The notes under the pieces are model-generated. The model was given only the letters and a program-made list of their open reading frames with translations. It ran no database searches and was not told where the DNA came from. 64,000 bases of DNA from Sapria himalayana (Eukaryota; Streptophyta; Magnoliopsida; Malpighiales; Rafflesiaceae): assembly GCA_029783825.1 (NCBI GenBank), contig JAREIK010000385.1:3082501-3146500 (forward strand), written 5' to 3'. Below are positions 10,472-22,892 of the stretch, piece by piece (the first letter of the stretch is position 1; the number at the start of each line of letters is the position of its first letter). The translations under genes were made by a program, and so were the position numbers.

Positions 10472-12601
10472 ATGACGAATTCACCTAACACATATTTAAA
10501 TTTGGAAAATGAAAATGTTAGTGTTACACAAACGTCCGTGGCTCCTGAAACTTTAGTTTCTCCTGTCATGTCAGCCCAAAGTTCTAAAAAACAAAAAACT
10601 AGGAGGACTTCTGTAGTTTGGACACATTTTAAAATCATAACACAATTAGATGTTAGGGGTGAGGAACATGAAATGGCACAGTGCAAATATTGTATGCGAC
10701 TTTTAACATGCAAGAGTACATGTGGGACTGGGCACCTAAAGAGGCATTCTGAAATATGCTCCAAAAAACATGGACCGTTAGATCCTAGGCAAACCCAACT
10801 TGGCACTACATTTTTTGAGACTGGATCGAGTTCAGTCTCAAAGTTTACTCCCTTCGTATACTCCAACGAGTTGGGTAGGGACGGCATGGCCAGGCTAATC
10901 ACATTGATGGGTCTTCCGATCAGATTTTCGGAAGATCCGAGGGTAGTCCGCATCATGCAGACTTATTTTCAGCCATCCTATCGTAGGATTCCTAGGTCCA
11001 CATCTAGGAGTGACATACTAAAGATATATAAGTTAGAAAAACAAAAAATAATTAATGAATTATTGGCATTTAGTGGAGTGGTGTCCGTGACGTCCGATAT
11101 ATGGACATGTCACGATGATTCTTCTTATGCATGTATCACGAGTCATTATGTCGATTCAAACTGGACAATAAATAAAAAAATATTAGGATTCACTGAGATT
11201 CTTCATCCTCATGATGGCCCGGCCATTTTTGAGTGTATGATGAAAATATTTAGGGAATATAAAATTCAAAATAAAATTTTTAGTGTCACTTTCGATAATG
11301 CTGCGAATAATGAAGTAGCGATCAATATGTTTGTTAGGAATATTAGAGACGCACCTTTAGGAGAAATATTTCATGTCAGATGCATGTGTCATGTTATTAA
11401 CCTTATAGTTCAAGCGGGTATGAAGGTGTGTTCCCCCGCGTTGGAAAATATACGCAATGCACTCAAGTATATTCGCACTCCTCGCAGACTACAAGAGTTT
11501 GGTAATCTCTGTTTGTCTGCGAATCTTAAGAAGAAGAAATTCCAATCTGATGTGAGACATCGTTGGAATTACACGTACCTGATGTTGAAATCATGTGTTG
11601 GATACAAACACGTGATATCCGACTACGTCAATAGTAAGAGTGGCGAACTTATTATTGACGACACTGACTAGGCTTCAGGAATTTCATTTATGAAATTCCT
11701 GAAGATATTTTATGACACGACGAACATGTGTTCGTCGGTTTATACGCCCACCACTTGCATTGCACTCCGTTGCATATGCAACATTAGTAGCATGTTTAGG
11801 ATGTATCGAGCGGACCCGACGCTCAGCCTTATGGTTGCAGAGATGGAGACCAAGTATCTGAAGTACTGGTCCACCATTCCATCTCTTTATTGCCTCGCAG
11901 CATGCATGGACCCTAGGGCTAAGGTGGAAGGGGTTGAAAACACCCTGACTTTCATTTCCTCGTGCATGAACCTGGAAGAGCCACCTCAAGGGTTCATTTA
12001 CGAGAAGTTGACAGACCTGTTCACATACTACGATACTAGGTATGGTGGTGGTGGTGTTGAGACTGTGAGTACGGACTCTGATACCTTGTTCGGAGATGAC
12101 CCATATTCCATTAACCTAGCGAGGGGGAAACGTAGGGGTGGACCTTCACATAGGAGCGAGCTGTCTCGGTACTTAGATACCGATTACTACTCAATCCTAT
12201 CACCATCTGACAATAAGAATCTTGATTTATTACAGTGGTGGAAATCATATGAGTCCGCCTATCCCGTGCTATCTAGGATGGCACGGGATCTACTGACTCC
12301 TCCGGTGTCGAGCGTAGCATCGGAGTCTGCTTTTTCTGTTGCAGTAAACGTGATTTCGGATAGGAGATCGAGATTACGTCCAGATATGGTTGAGGCCTTG
12401 GCATGTTTGAAGGATTGGGAGGATTCGAGATTTAGCATCAGTGATCGTGCTGAAGCTGGGACTGTGACAGACACTGCAGTCGCATCCACATCCACTACGA
12501 TGGCGGAGGAGCTGATTGCCGATGATGATGACGATGACCCATATGATACTGATCTTGATGTTGCGGCTGATGATTCTCATTTTATGCCGCTTGACGATTG
12601 A
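10472..12601 (+). pseudogene. hAT transposase (BED zinc finger, RNase-H fold, hATC), one in-frame stop
   Basis: Encodes the enzyme that would cut and move this hAT element. The start at 10472 (MTNSPNTYLN) is preferred over an upstream ATG at 10415 because relatives begin at the same place (39607). BED finger: W50, CKYC at 71-74, HLKRH at 88-92. Catalytic-domain motifs: SDIW with D about 209, and FDNAANN with D about 275. HATC dimerisation domain: about 563-648, with LQWWKSYE and SVASESAFS. The tail is acidic (ADDDDDDPYDTD). The only defect visible is TAG at 11669-11671 (codon 400), with the same frame open on both sides to 12601. Related copies at 40.8 and 54.2 kb have TGT there. The full frame is 710 codons, normal for the family. 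A truncated product would lack the hATC domain. Confidence 0.93.
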
Positions 12602-12851
12602 TGCTCATCTGCTCTTTTTTTCGATATTTTGTAATTTTTTTCATTTATACGCTTTGTTTATACTTTGGTCTTTGTATTATACGTTGTGTAGAAGTTGAAA
12701 CTTATCCTTTTTTTTTCGGAGTTTTGGTTTCAAAAGCATGAATGGTAATTTTTATTTTCGTAGTTTAAATTTTTTTTAATTAAAATTATTACTAAATTAA
12801 TGTATTTTTTTATTATTTTAAGATTTAAATATTATTTTAAAATTTATTAAC

Positions 12852-13745
12852 GCCAGTATTGCAAGGTCGGTCAAAGGGTCTACGAAAGAGTACGATAACA
12901 GGCCTTTAAGTGCCATCGAAAGAGCCTAACGCGCTGGGAAGGCAGTTGACTGGTTTGCTAGAGCCGCAATCTCGTCTTTGATGGTCGGCGATAGGCTTCG
13001 CTTCGCTTCAAGGTCTTCGGCAACAAGTTCAACTGCTGACCCAAGCGGAGATCAAAGAGCTGCATCTCAATCTACGCAATTTTCCGATCTGGGTGGGCTT
13101 GAAGTAAAAGAGTATGGTCTGACCGAGAACCCTTCCGATAGGTCCTTCTTCCCAGTATCCGAAAGCGGTTCGCTCTCCGCTCTAACATATACTCCTTGAT
13201 GTCTTCAAAAGCGTTCTTACATACTTGATCCCATTCGAAGGGTAGTCCTGTCTCTCCATGCAAATGTGGAGCGCAGCGTGCCTCGTGTGTTACCTCCTTC
13301 TTCAGTCGATAATATATATGCTCCTCCATTTTTTCACTAAGTCTAAGTAAATGGAATCTTTCAGTCAGGGGCGGGCCGGCCATAGGTTCGAATCCTGTCA
13401 TGTGAATCCGATCCTCCTCAATGAAGTGGGCAATAAAATGGATTCTCTTCTGCGTGAACAAGCAGACACTTAGCCACACTAGAGAGCTTAGAAATTGACA
13501 TCTCTCGCGGGGGGAAGAGAGAGGGAATAAGCTGCAGCGGCACCTCACGAACTTCTTACTGGGGCTCGCATCCTTAGTCAATCTCCACTAAGACAATTCA
13601 TCATGATCACACTGAGCCATGCGGAAAGGAAAGAAAGAAGCTGAAGAAAGGAAAAATACGTGCTGCTGGACTGGTTGTCAGGCAGAATTTCCAAATATAG
13701 TTAGTATGGAGATGTTATCGACCGGGAAAGAAAGGAGTGGGAAGC
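12852..13745. other. High-GC block of organellar appearance inside the hAT element
   Basis: Roughly half GC, whereas the DNA on both sides is strongly AT-rich. It is not homologous to any part of the sister hAT copies here. The plus strand has a perfect tRNA T-arm-like core, GGTTCGAATCC, at 13385-13395, but no complete cloverleaf. The minus strand has a long open frame (13072-13581) that includes FEWDQVCKNAFEDIKEY, resembling the end of a gypsy-type RT. Plant mitochondrial DNA commonly mixes tRNA pieces and retroelement bits in this way, so a mitochondrial (NUMT-like) origin is my inference; it is not proven. Confidence 0.5.
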
Positions 13746-14049
13746 TCTGATTTCCTCTAAGTTAAATCTTAATATTTAATTAATACATTATAATATTAAA
13801 TTTACTAAACTTAAGTGAAAAAAAAATAAATTTCCTAATTTTTTTTTTCATAATTACATTTAATTTTAAATGTAATATTAGTTACAAAAAATTTTAATTT
13901 TTTTTTTTACATAATCTTAAATAATGATAAACAGAAACATAAAAAAAAAAAAAAAAAATTTTTGTAATCTGCCAAGGCACCAGCACCAAGACCAAGCGGT
14001 CCAAGACCCAAGTGGACATGGGTCATGGGCCATCAGCCATGGCATGGCT

Positions 14050-14264
14050 ACTGCGGCAGTGCCAAGCACGGGCCGTGCGCCCGTGCCCGTGCTTACTGCT
14101 TGGCCGAGCGGGCCGGGCACGGCACGGCACGGCCTCGCCGTGCCAACGGGCCGTGCCGTGCCCGACTTAAAAAAACCGTGCCGTGCCCGGCACGGCACGG
14201 TTGCACGGCAGGGCACGTGAAAAACGGGCCGTGCCGTGCTGGGCCGGCCCGTTTGACACCTCTA
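14050..14264. repeat. 3' subterminal GC-rich array and terminal repeat of hAT copy A
   Basis: Repeats of GGGCCGTGCC, GGCACGGCACGG and related words end in CGTTTGACACCTCTA at 14264. This mirrors the 5' subterminal array and supports intact ends. Confidence 0.85.
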
Positions 14265-14390
14265 GCTCCAAGTCACAATAACACATAAAAATTATGACTT
14301 GATTTGCAACTTCATAATTTATATAGCGAAACAAAACATATATTGCAACTTCAAAAGTATGAATCAATTCAAATCCTCTCACACTTGATG
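14265..14390 (-). repeat. Left (3') LTR region of the copia element, part 2
   Basis: Continuation of the LTR after the hAT insertion, starting with the second GCTCCAAG. Text such as TTGCAACTTCA and TATGAATCAATT has diverged counterparts near 22380-22420 in the right LTR. Confidence 0.55.
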
Positions 14391-16070
14391 AATATTTCTT
14401 CTTCATCTCAATCTTAACTCTGCACCACTTGCACTTATCAATATTCACTACCTTTGTCAAGCAATCAGCACTTTTCTTTTTTATATTGACTTTTTCCTGT
14501 TGAATTAGCTTTTGTTCAATTTGCTCTCTAATGAAATAATATTAAAAAGCAGTATACTTTATTCTAGCATGAAATACAAGAATTCTTGCTACATGAATAG
14601 CATTCTAATTATTAGATATGAGTCTTGGTTCCTTTTTCTCAAAGCCAAATTCTAGATGCAATCTCCTTGTTCAGACATCTTCCTTAATTAAGTGAGTTTG
14701 CACTATGTATTCTATCTCAATAGATAAAAAAGCAATGATAGCTTACTTTTTTCTAATTCAGCTTATAAATCCACCATACAAATTGAACACACTTACTCAT
14801 AAATCTTATAATATCCACATCTGCACCTCAGTCTGCATCAATGACTTTGGTGACTTTTAATTGTTGTTATCACCAAATTACAATACAAAATCAATAGTTC
14901 GACATAGATATCTAAGCACTCTTTTTATTGGTATTCCAATGGTCATTCCATGAGTTGCACATGTACCACTCGTGAATACATACACACAGCATGTAAAATA
15001 TCAAGTCTCATACATATTATAACATACAATAAACTCCTAACAATATTAGCATGCAAAGTAAAAATCATCTCCTCGTTTTTCCATTGAGTAGCAGAGGATT
15101 GATATACTATTAACTTCATTCCGATCATCATAGGAGTTCCTATCATCTTGCAATCAGACAAGTTATATTTCTAAAATATTCTTTTTTCCTGATTTCTCTG
15201 AATTTTCACGTCTAGTATAAAGTATACTACCTCGAGATCTATTATGTCAAACTTTTCTACTAACAATCATTTCACTGCACTAATTATCTTTATTTTATTT
15301 CTAACCAATAGTATATCATTGACATACAAGATTAGAATATCATAGATTTTACCAAAACATTTTTGTGTACACACAATAATCAACCTCATATAAACTAAAT
15401 TCCACCCTAGCTACATGACATACGAATTAAACTTTGATACCACGTCCTTATGGACTACTTCTCCAGTGACTACCGCTCCTCTTTCATGACATGTTCATAA
15501 TGCTTTGATTCTCTAGAGACTTTCGTCTTCTTCATAGTAGTGCTCATCTCATGTAACATAAAATGCATGGTATATATTATCAACATACCTTACAAAAAAA
15601 TTCCTAACCCGTATAGACTTTCTCATCACACCTGCTACTTCTAGTAAAATCTTTTAATTCTACTTTGCATCTTCATCAAGAGGATATGTGTCACTAGTAA
15701 AAACATCTCACAACACATTTTATAATGTCATGACTGGAATATGTTACAACATGTTTTGTAATATCGTGACAAGATGTTGCGACTCATTGTGTAATGCCGC
15801 AACGAGAAGATTTCGTGACTCACTTTTTTCATTAAGATCATACTCATCATGACTGTCTAGGATTTTATCTACTCTAGCACTCTTTGAACACGACATATCT
15901 ATAGAAGATGGTTGTTCTTGCCTTTGGGTTCCAAAGCTTATAGCATTTGACTTCTTCCTTGTCACCAATAAACATGCACTTCTTTAATTTTAAGTTGAAT
16001 TTATTTCTCTTTTCCTTTGGCACATGAGAATATGCATCACACCAAAAGACTCAAAGAATGAAGCATACAC
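14391..16070 (-). pseudogene. Ty1/copia RT and RNase H relic
   Basis: Minus-strand reading begins at the right and ends in ADCLTKVVNIDKCKW near 14440-14470, the usual C-terminus of copia RNase H (ADMLTKVV...). Earlier text includes MSDCKMIGTPMMIGMKL and NIVRSLLYVIICMRLDILHAV (14950-15160), which match the RT-RNaseH linker of copia (CKPVSTPM, ... GSLMYAMVCTRPDIAHAV). Around 15744-15968 is the variable connection between integrase and RT. Stops and shifts occur, so it is dead. It continues, after an insertion, at 19750-21020. Confidence 0.8.
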
Positions 16071-16079
16071 CTGCAAGGT

Positions 16080-16498
16080 GTCTTCAAAAAATTTAAAAAA
16101 AAAATTAGTTTCTATAAAACCTAAACAGTGCCGATCATTTTTTTAGGCACTGCTCAAAAATTCCGACGCCGAAGCTGATGCCAAATCCGATGCCGAATCC
16201 AATGGAAATGCCCCCCGCTCGAAAATCTCATCTCTAAAGCCCTCTCGGCAAGTTGGCATTGCTCCATATAATCAGACGCCGATGCCCAAGCCATATAATA
16301 TCAATTTTTCCAGCACTGCTCCATAAGTATATTTTTAATTTCTTATCTATAAAGTGATACAGTTATAGTTATACATAATTACATATAATTATACATAGTA
16401 ATGGTATATATAGTTGTAAATACTTATCCATCTTAATATAAATAATTATATGTATTTTTTAACATATAGTTATATATATATATTAAAACTTAAATTAT

Positions 16499-16533
<35 letters not shown>

Positions 16534-16850
16534 TAAATATGTATACATATAGTTAATTAGTTATATATAGTTATACATATAATTATAATTAGTTATATAT
16601 AGTAAAACATATAGATATTTAAATAATTATACATATAATATATATAGATATGAAGATAATTATGTATTAATATATACTATATATAATTATAAATAATTAT
16701 ATATAATTAAATATGTAGTTATGTTTATGTATAATATAAAAAATAATAATATATAGAATTATAGATATATAATTTTGTATATAATTAATATATAGTCAAA
16801 TATATAATTAAGATATAGATAAATAATTCAAATAATTTATGAATAAAATA
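16080..16850. other. Short GC-richer patch followed by AT microsatellite DNA
   Basis: 16130-16320 is moderately GC-rich with repeated GATGCCNAATCCGA-like words and no coding sense. 16330-16850 is nearly pure A/T with TATATAG/TATAATT words and a (TA)n run at about 16500-16528. This is probably the outer part of the hAT element that follows. Confidence 0.5.
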
Positions 16851-17149
16851 GCATGATCCCAAATAATACATATGAATACTCATATACATTAGTATTCGTA
16901 ATCAATTCAAGTAATTTAAATTCTGATTCTAATATTTAAATTCCTTTTAAATATGTTTTATTATTATTTTTTAGTTAATTTTATAATTATATAAAAAATA
17001 TAAATAACTAAATATTATTATTGATATTTTTTTCAGAGTGAATTCCTTAGATTCAAAAAAATCAGGAAAAAAGTATGTGTGAAAATATGTTATTAAAATT
17101 TCTAGGAAATAATATTTGAAATATAAATTTTATAATCAAAGATGCACAA

Positions 17150-19520
17150 AATAATGAATAAACTCAAATATTACTTAGCTGAAATTCATCATGATATGAA
17201 ATAATACCCCAAAATTAGTGAAAATATTAAATTGAAATACAAAGAGACATTGATCAATTTTAAAAATCAAAAAATAAATAGAAATAAATTGCTCCAAGAA
17301 ATTGATATGGGTCCAACTTCAATGAATAAGAGTACCTTATCCAAAACAAAAAGTATCTTAATGAGTGAGAGTGAGAGTGAGAAACTTATTCCTAGTGGAC
17401 TCATGAATAAATTTATTATTTCATAAACTCATCAAAATAATTTAAATTTAAGGTGAAAGCAACAAAAATGTGTAAAAAAATTAATTAATTTATTTATTCA
17501 AAAGATCTCTCATTCAACATTATAAATAATCCTTATTGGATTTTTATGATGAATACTGTTATAAATTTTGAGTCCATATTTAACCCTCCATCTATGCACG
17601 AATTGAAGACATATTCTTAAAGAAAAGGTAAATAACCTAAGTATCATTATGAAAAATCACAAAAAAACTTAAAAATAATATGAATGTTCAATTATGTCAG
17701 ATAGTTGAACAGATGAAAAAAATTGAAATATTATCAATTTTGTGGTATATAATCTTACTGGTACTTGGTTTCTAAAATTAATTGATACTTCTGATACAAT
17801 AAAAAAATGAAAAATTAATGTTCAAATATCTTGATAACATGATTGAAAAAATTAGGAATAAGAATATTATAAAAATCATCATTTGTAATATATCTAATAA
17901 TGTGAATGTTAAAATAGCTTATGATAAAAATAAGAAAATTATGGTTGACTCCTTGTGACATTGTATTGATTTGATGTTAGAAGATTAGAAAATTAAATAT
18001 TCATGATACTACACTTGCTCGAGCTAGGCAAGTAGTGAAATTCATATATGATCATACATAGATTCTTAGCTTGATAAAAAAATTTATAAAAAATCATGAA
18101 TTTCTTCGTCCAGTAATTATATGATTTGGTATTTTATTTCTTACTCTCCAAAACCTTTATAAGTAAAAGCAATATCTTATAGCAATGTTCTCCTCGAAAA
18201 ATTAGTATTCAAGCAAATAAGCTAAAAAAATAAAAAAATATGAAAGCTCAGAGTATAATATTATTTGATCCAAATTTTTGGTCACATATTACTTTTTGCA
18301 TTAATACCATTATTCTAGTAGTTAGTATCTTAAAAGATGTTAATTCAGAGAAAAGACTAACTATGAGTTATATTTATGAGCTGAAGGATTCTAATAAGAA
18401 GAAGATTGTATTTAATTATAAAAGCGTGAAGAGAAAATATAGCCTAATTTAGAGAAAAAATAATGCAAGATGGACTTCATCGACCTTTACATGTAATAGA
18501 TTACTATCCTAATCCTCAATTACAATATGAGAAATAGTTCTCTAATATGATGAGGTGAGAAAGAAATTATTTGAATGCATGGATAAGATATTGAATTATT
18601 AAGAATATTTAAAAGCTGATATTCAGTTGGACTCATTTAAACAAACTTTTGATAAATTTGAGACTCATATTACAATCGATTCTTGAACATTAAGAAATCC
18701 TACCAATTGATAAATATATTTTCGGGGTTCAACACCAGAGTTATAAAAAATTCATTATTTGAGTCATTAGCCTTACTTGTAATATTTCAGGATATGAAAT
18801 AAATTAGAGCACATTTGAATCGGTAATATTTTTATTTTTATAATTTTTTATACATATATTTCTTTTTCAATATTAAAGAACTTTATTTTATTTTAATACG
18901 TAATTTTCTTTATTTTATTATTTACAGATACATACAAAAAAAAATAAACTGGAACATCATAGACTAAATACTCTTGTGTATGGAGGTAAAATACTAAATT
19001 GAAAAAACAAAGTCTAAAAAAACAAAATATTGATCCAATTTTAATAGAAGAAATTGATCCGGATGATGAGTGAATTGAGAAGAAATAAGATATCCTCATT
19101 CCCCTAATCTTTGTTGGCTTCATAATGATAAGTTATTTAATGTTGATATTTTTAGAATTATATTATCCAACTCCCAACAAACTTAATCATCATTGGATCA
19201 AATGATTTCTTCATATTCCTTCAAGAGAAAACTTGATGAAGTACGAAGTAAAAAAAATTAAAATTATAAATTTGATTAAATTTAATAAAAAAACTTATAA
19301 AATTTATAATTAATTAGTAATTTATATTTTTTACTAGATATAAGCGGAGGCAAAGGCAAAGAAAAAAAATCAATTTGACACCAATTAATGAAAATGAATA
19401 TTTAAATAAAATAAGGATATATGACAGTTAATATTTTTTTACTTTTGACATATTAGATGAAGATGATAATGCCCTTGATAATTTAAATTTAAATGAAAAT
19501 AATTTATTTTAGTTCTTATT
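17150..19520 (+). pseudogene. hAT transposase relic of the DUF659 type
   Basis: A second, unrelated hAT lineage inserted in the copia interior. Plus-strand text with shifts gives KYKETLINFKNQKINRNKLLQE and MNKSTLSK near 17230-17350, after a BED-like HHD. Then comes a DUF659-like region near 17690-17770 in which a one-base shift gives SDSWTDE, FLVYNPTGTWFLKLIDTSDT. Next are HCIDLMLED and ARARQVVKFIYDHT near 17950-18060, then LTLQNLYK and MSYIYELKDSNKKK at 18140-18400. This is the usual order of DUF659/hATC transposases. Multiple stops mean no function. The acidic end DEDDNALDNLNLNENNL lies near 19455-19505. Confidence 0.75.
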
Positions 19521-19749
19521 TAATAACTTTATTATGATTTTTTGTGAAAGTAGTAAACTAAGATATTTTTTTTATAATTCTAATTAATTATTTTCTTATT
19601 TTTATTTATGCTATTTTATTTTATATATATTAAATATTAATTAATTATAATTGTAATGCTCAAAAAACCTATACCTCAAGACTTATGCCTCATCTTACAA
19701 ACACAAAAATATCTCATATTATACTTTCACCTTTTAAAACTTTGGCAAA

Positions 19750-21020
19750 AATTTTCAGGTAGCATAATGCGATAGCTATTTAAATCCAAATATTTGGCTC
19801 TAAACCTACCCAACTCCTTATGTACCTTGTCTTTTTTATCAATGTTCTATTCAATCTTTCAATCATTATATTTTATTGTGGTGTCATCCTAATCATGTTA
19901 TATTTAATAATACATTGCTCAGCACAGAAGTGATCAACCATAAAGTACTTCGATTTATTATCCAAATGAAGAACATTTATCTTATTAAATTAATTTTTTT
20001 CTATACTTTGAACTCCTTTAATTTATCTTCTTATCAATTTTTTCTTGAATGGGAAAGACTCATTCAAACCTAAAAAAATCATCAATAAACAATATGTAAT
20101 ATCTTAATTTTCCACGTAATGTCTTCAGTATTTCTCCAAACAAGTCACTATAAATTAAATTCAATATTGTCATTAATCTGGTGATAGGTGAATTGAACTT
20201 CACATTTTTTTGCTTTCCATACAAATAATTCTCACAAAATTCAAATTCTTCAAAATAATTTGGTATTCTTTTCACCATTTTATTCAATAATATAGTCATA
20301 AAACTCCTCATTGGTGTTCTTGAGCCCTAGTCTCTAATACCACAACATTATTTCATGTCATAACACCAAATTTCTACATCATGAGTCATGACACTAAATT
20401 GAATTATAACATCATGTTCCCATGTCATGACTTTGATTTGTTATTTTCTATGGATGCCTTCTTATCACAAGCATAAGAGCCAATGACATAAAACTTGATG
20501 GTACGTGCCAATAACTTGTACAAGGCTCCGTGCCTTTGTTTTCCGAATAATTACCATTATTCCTTAAATTATCTTGCAAGATTTACCATCACGACAAAAT
20601 TAAACATCAGCATTGGTCATCACACTCACATAAATCAAAGCTTTGCTCAAATCTAAAATATGCACAACTCCTGAAATGAATTTGAAAGTCACATCATATA
20701 ATTTTATCTTCACATTCTCACGACCATTTATTTTCACTATTGAGCTATTTCTCATAGTCATATCTCTTTCATCATAACATACATACTAGTTGAACTTGTT
20801 CTGATGAGTAATCATGTGACATAAAATAGTTGTGTCAATGAACCAGATGTCCTCATTAATATGAGCAACACATATTGATGAACTGGTTTATTTTTACTTC
20901 CTCTTCAACTTATCTATATTATTCAATCTTCCTCTTATCATTGATTTGCTTGAAGTCCAATCTAAACTTTTTTCTTCAATCATCTATCTCACAAACAATA
21001 CATCCTTCAAATATTTTCTC
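19750..21020 (-). pseudogene. Ty1/copia protease, GAG-pre-integrase and integrase relic
   Basis: On the minus strand, from high to low coordinate, it reads DIWFIDTTILCHMITHQNKF near 20820-20900, matching the copia protease and its surroundings (WFiDSGATcHMTp...). LSKALIYVSVMTNADV follows near 20600-20650. At 20311-20060 comes FEFCENYLYGKQKNVKF, then LNLIYSDLFGEILKTL and YILFIDDFFRFE, the GAG-pre-integrase and integrase start (HSDlcGP..., TFIDDySR). This is upstream of the RT part at 14.4-16.1 kb in the same element. It is broken by stops. Confidence 0.8.
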
Positions 21021-21255
21021 ATATTATGTCTCATATTCTTAGATAGTAGTATTGAAACTGCTATCTCATAAGATTATTCATTTTATCACTATAACTAATA
21101 AAAATTAAGTTATCTCATGAATCTAATAATAAACAGATGAGAGTTAATATTTTATTATTATCACTTATCTTGGTGAATGTAGTCTAATTTTTAATTATTT
21201 ATTGTTAGCTTCGGATATTTTATTACAGACCAATAATCTATAGCAAGCATAATTT

Positions 21256-21585
21256 TTAAAGGTTTTTTTTATGCCTTGATGCGCACCTCAAGGTGAGGCA
21301 TTTGTAAAATACCTCAAGGCAAAGAAGAGGGGCAAGGGGCAAGGGGAAGGCAAATTAAAAAAATTTATTTAATAAAATATCAAAATTTATTAAAATTTGA
21401 TAATAATATTAATTAATAAATAGTATTAAATTAATAAATAATATTAAATTACAAAAATAAAAATTGAGAATTTAATAAATTTAAAATTCATTAAATTTGT
21501 CTTACACCATAACAAAAAACTTACACCTTAACACCTCAAGACTTACATCTCGCCTTATATTTTTGCTTTTAAAAATTTTGATATC
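21256..21585. mobile_element. Foldback-type MITE with CACCTCAAGGC inverted ends
   Basis: The left side has ATGCCTTGATGCGCACCTCAAGGTGAGGCATTT. The right side has ACACCTCAAGACTTACATCTCGCC, then TTTTAAAA, giving imperfect inverted ends around an AT-rich core. A fragment of the same family's right end occurs at about 19660-19745. No exact target duplication was found. Confidence 0.5.
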
Positions 21586-21639
21586 AACAAATATATCTTT
21601 CATCTTTTTAGTTTCCAAAGTTTAAAGTCCTTCCTTAAA

Positions 21640-22445
21640 AAATTTTAGACCTCAATCCTAAATGTCATTGAACTCATTATTCTCAAATTCACACTCAAAC
21701 CAAACTCTGTAACTAAGCATCCCTCTAACACCATATCTAAAAAATCCAAAAAAATAATTTAACATTTCTAGAAAGGGAAAGTGAGGTCTCAAATATGATG
21801 CACACAAAGAATAAGAAAAAACTTCAAAAAAATAAGAAATAGAATAAGAAAATTTCATTAAACATATTAAATGTGTTAAGTGAAATTTATAAATACTTAT
21901 ATAGTAAAATAAAAATTCTTTTTAAACATAAAATTTGCAACATCACATCCATGTTGAGATTTCATTAATGTCACAATACTAGAGAACAAAATCACAACTT
22001 AAGTTCTTGAGACATTCAATCACAATAACACAAGATGTGATACAACTTCATTTATATCATGACTTTACAATTCCAGTCAAGCAGTCACGATACCAAACAC
22101 ATATTATGACTTCATTCAAGTCATGAATTCACAATTCAAATCACGACTTTAAACCTTAAATCTTCTAGTCACAACAATATAGAATAGATTACACCTTCGT
22201 TCAAGTTGTAACTTTACAAATTTAATTCGTAACACCAAAAACAAGTAGCAACTTCATTCAAGTCATGACTTTACATTTCAAATGTGGCATCAAAATTAGT
22301 CTTACAATCATAACACAAAATAAATTATGATTTCATTCAGAACATAACTTTATAATCCATATCACAACATCAAACACATGTTATAACTTCAAAAATATGA
22401 GTCAATCTTAATAACTTATAATTTTGACCAGTTATTTTTTTATAA
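21640..22445 (-). repeat. Right (5') LTR region of the copia element
   Basis: It contains diverged copies of the text in the LTR part at 9.4-9.6 and 14.27-14.39 kb, with many short internal repeats of the type TTCAAGTCATGACTTTACA. The minus-strand coding order places the 5' LTR here. Outer borders are approximate. The divergence between the two LTRs is large, so the copia element is much older than the hAT inserted in it. Confidence 0.55.
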
Positions 22446-22464
22446 CTTCAAATATAAGGAGTTA

Positions 22465-22892
22465 TAGATGTGTTCAACAAGTTGAGCAACCTAGTGATGC
22501 CCCACATCACAATTTTCCATTGTTGAAACCATGCCTGGAAAGTGCTTTGGTTCTGTCAAGCCAAGGTATCTAGTTCACATACCACAAAAGATGTGGCACT
22601 ACAAGACACTATGACTCGTGTAAGCCAATTTAGCTCAACTAACCAAACTAGGCTAGCTTGGGTTCAATTCATGCCTAGTACATGAGCATGTTGGGGTTTT
22701 TCAGCCCGACACAACCTAGCATGACCCTGGCATCCAGCATGACAATGGACTATGTCGGGCTGCCTTTTTTAGAGCGGTGTCAACATGAAATAGCTTGTAT
22801 TAAAAACTATGTCATACTCAGCATAACACATGGCCAAGCTGAGCCTAAAACACTAATGGTGTCATCCTAACACAACTCATTTGATACCTTTA
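22465..22892. mobile_element. Decayed hAT-type non-autonomous element
   Basis: The left end TAGATGTGTTCAACAAGTTG and right end ACTCATTTGATACCTTTA look like worn versions of TAGAGGTGTCAAACGGGCC and its complement. Inside, words such as CATGCC, GGCATG and AGCATGAC replace the GCACGG motifs, as expected after CpG decay. No convincing 8-bp duplication remains. Confidence 0.45.

Larger units (their letters stand above)
9591..14264 (+). mobile_element. Complete-ended hAT transposon, 4,674 bp (copy A)
   Basis: The ends are perfect inverted repeats of at least 21 bp, starting TAGAGGTGTCAAACGGGCC (9591-9609) and closing with its reverse complement at 14246-14264, and are flanked by an exact 8-bp duplication. 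It contains a BED-type hAT transposase gene on the plus strand (10472-12601), GC-rich subterminal arrays of GCACGG/CCGTGC at both ends, a hairpin cluster in the 5' region, and a high-GC block of foreign appearance at 12.85-13.75 kb. It inserted into a copia LTR. One in-frame stop in the transposase means it is probably non-autonomous unless the stop is read through. Confidence 0.95.

Noticed and set aside
13360..13420. Complete tRNA gene
   Set aside because: Only the T-arm core is convincing. No acceptor stem or anticodon arm could be folded around it.
13072..13581. 169-codon minus-strand frame taken as a gene
   Set aside because: Only a short part resembles a retroelement RT end, the rest has no domain, and it crosses a tRNA-like T-arm on the other strand. 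Treated as part of the organellar-like block.
13917..14288. Overlapping frames on both strands near the hAT 3' end
   Set aside because: Same reason: GC-rich subterminal repeats translate openly in several frames.
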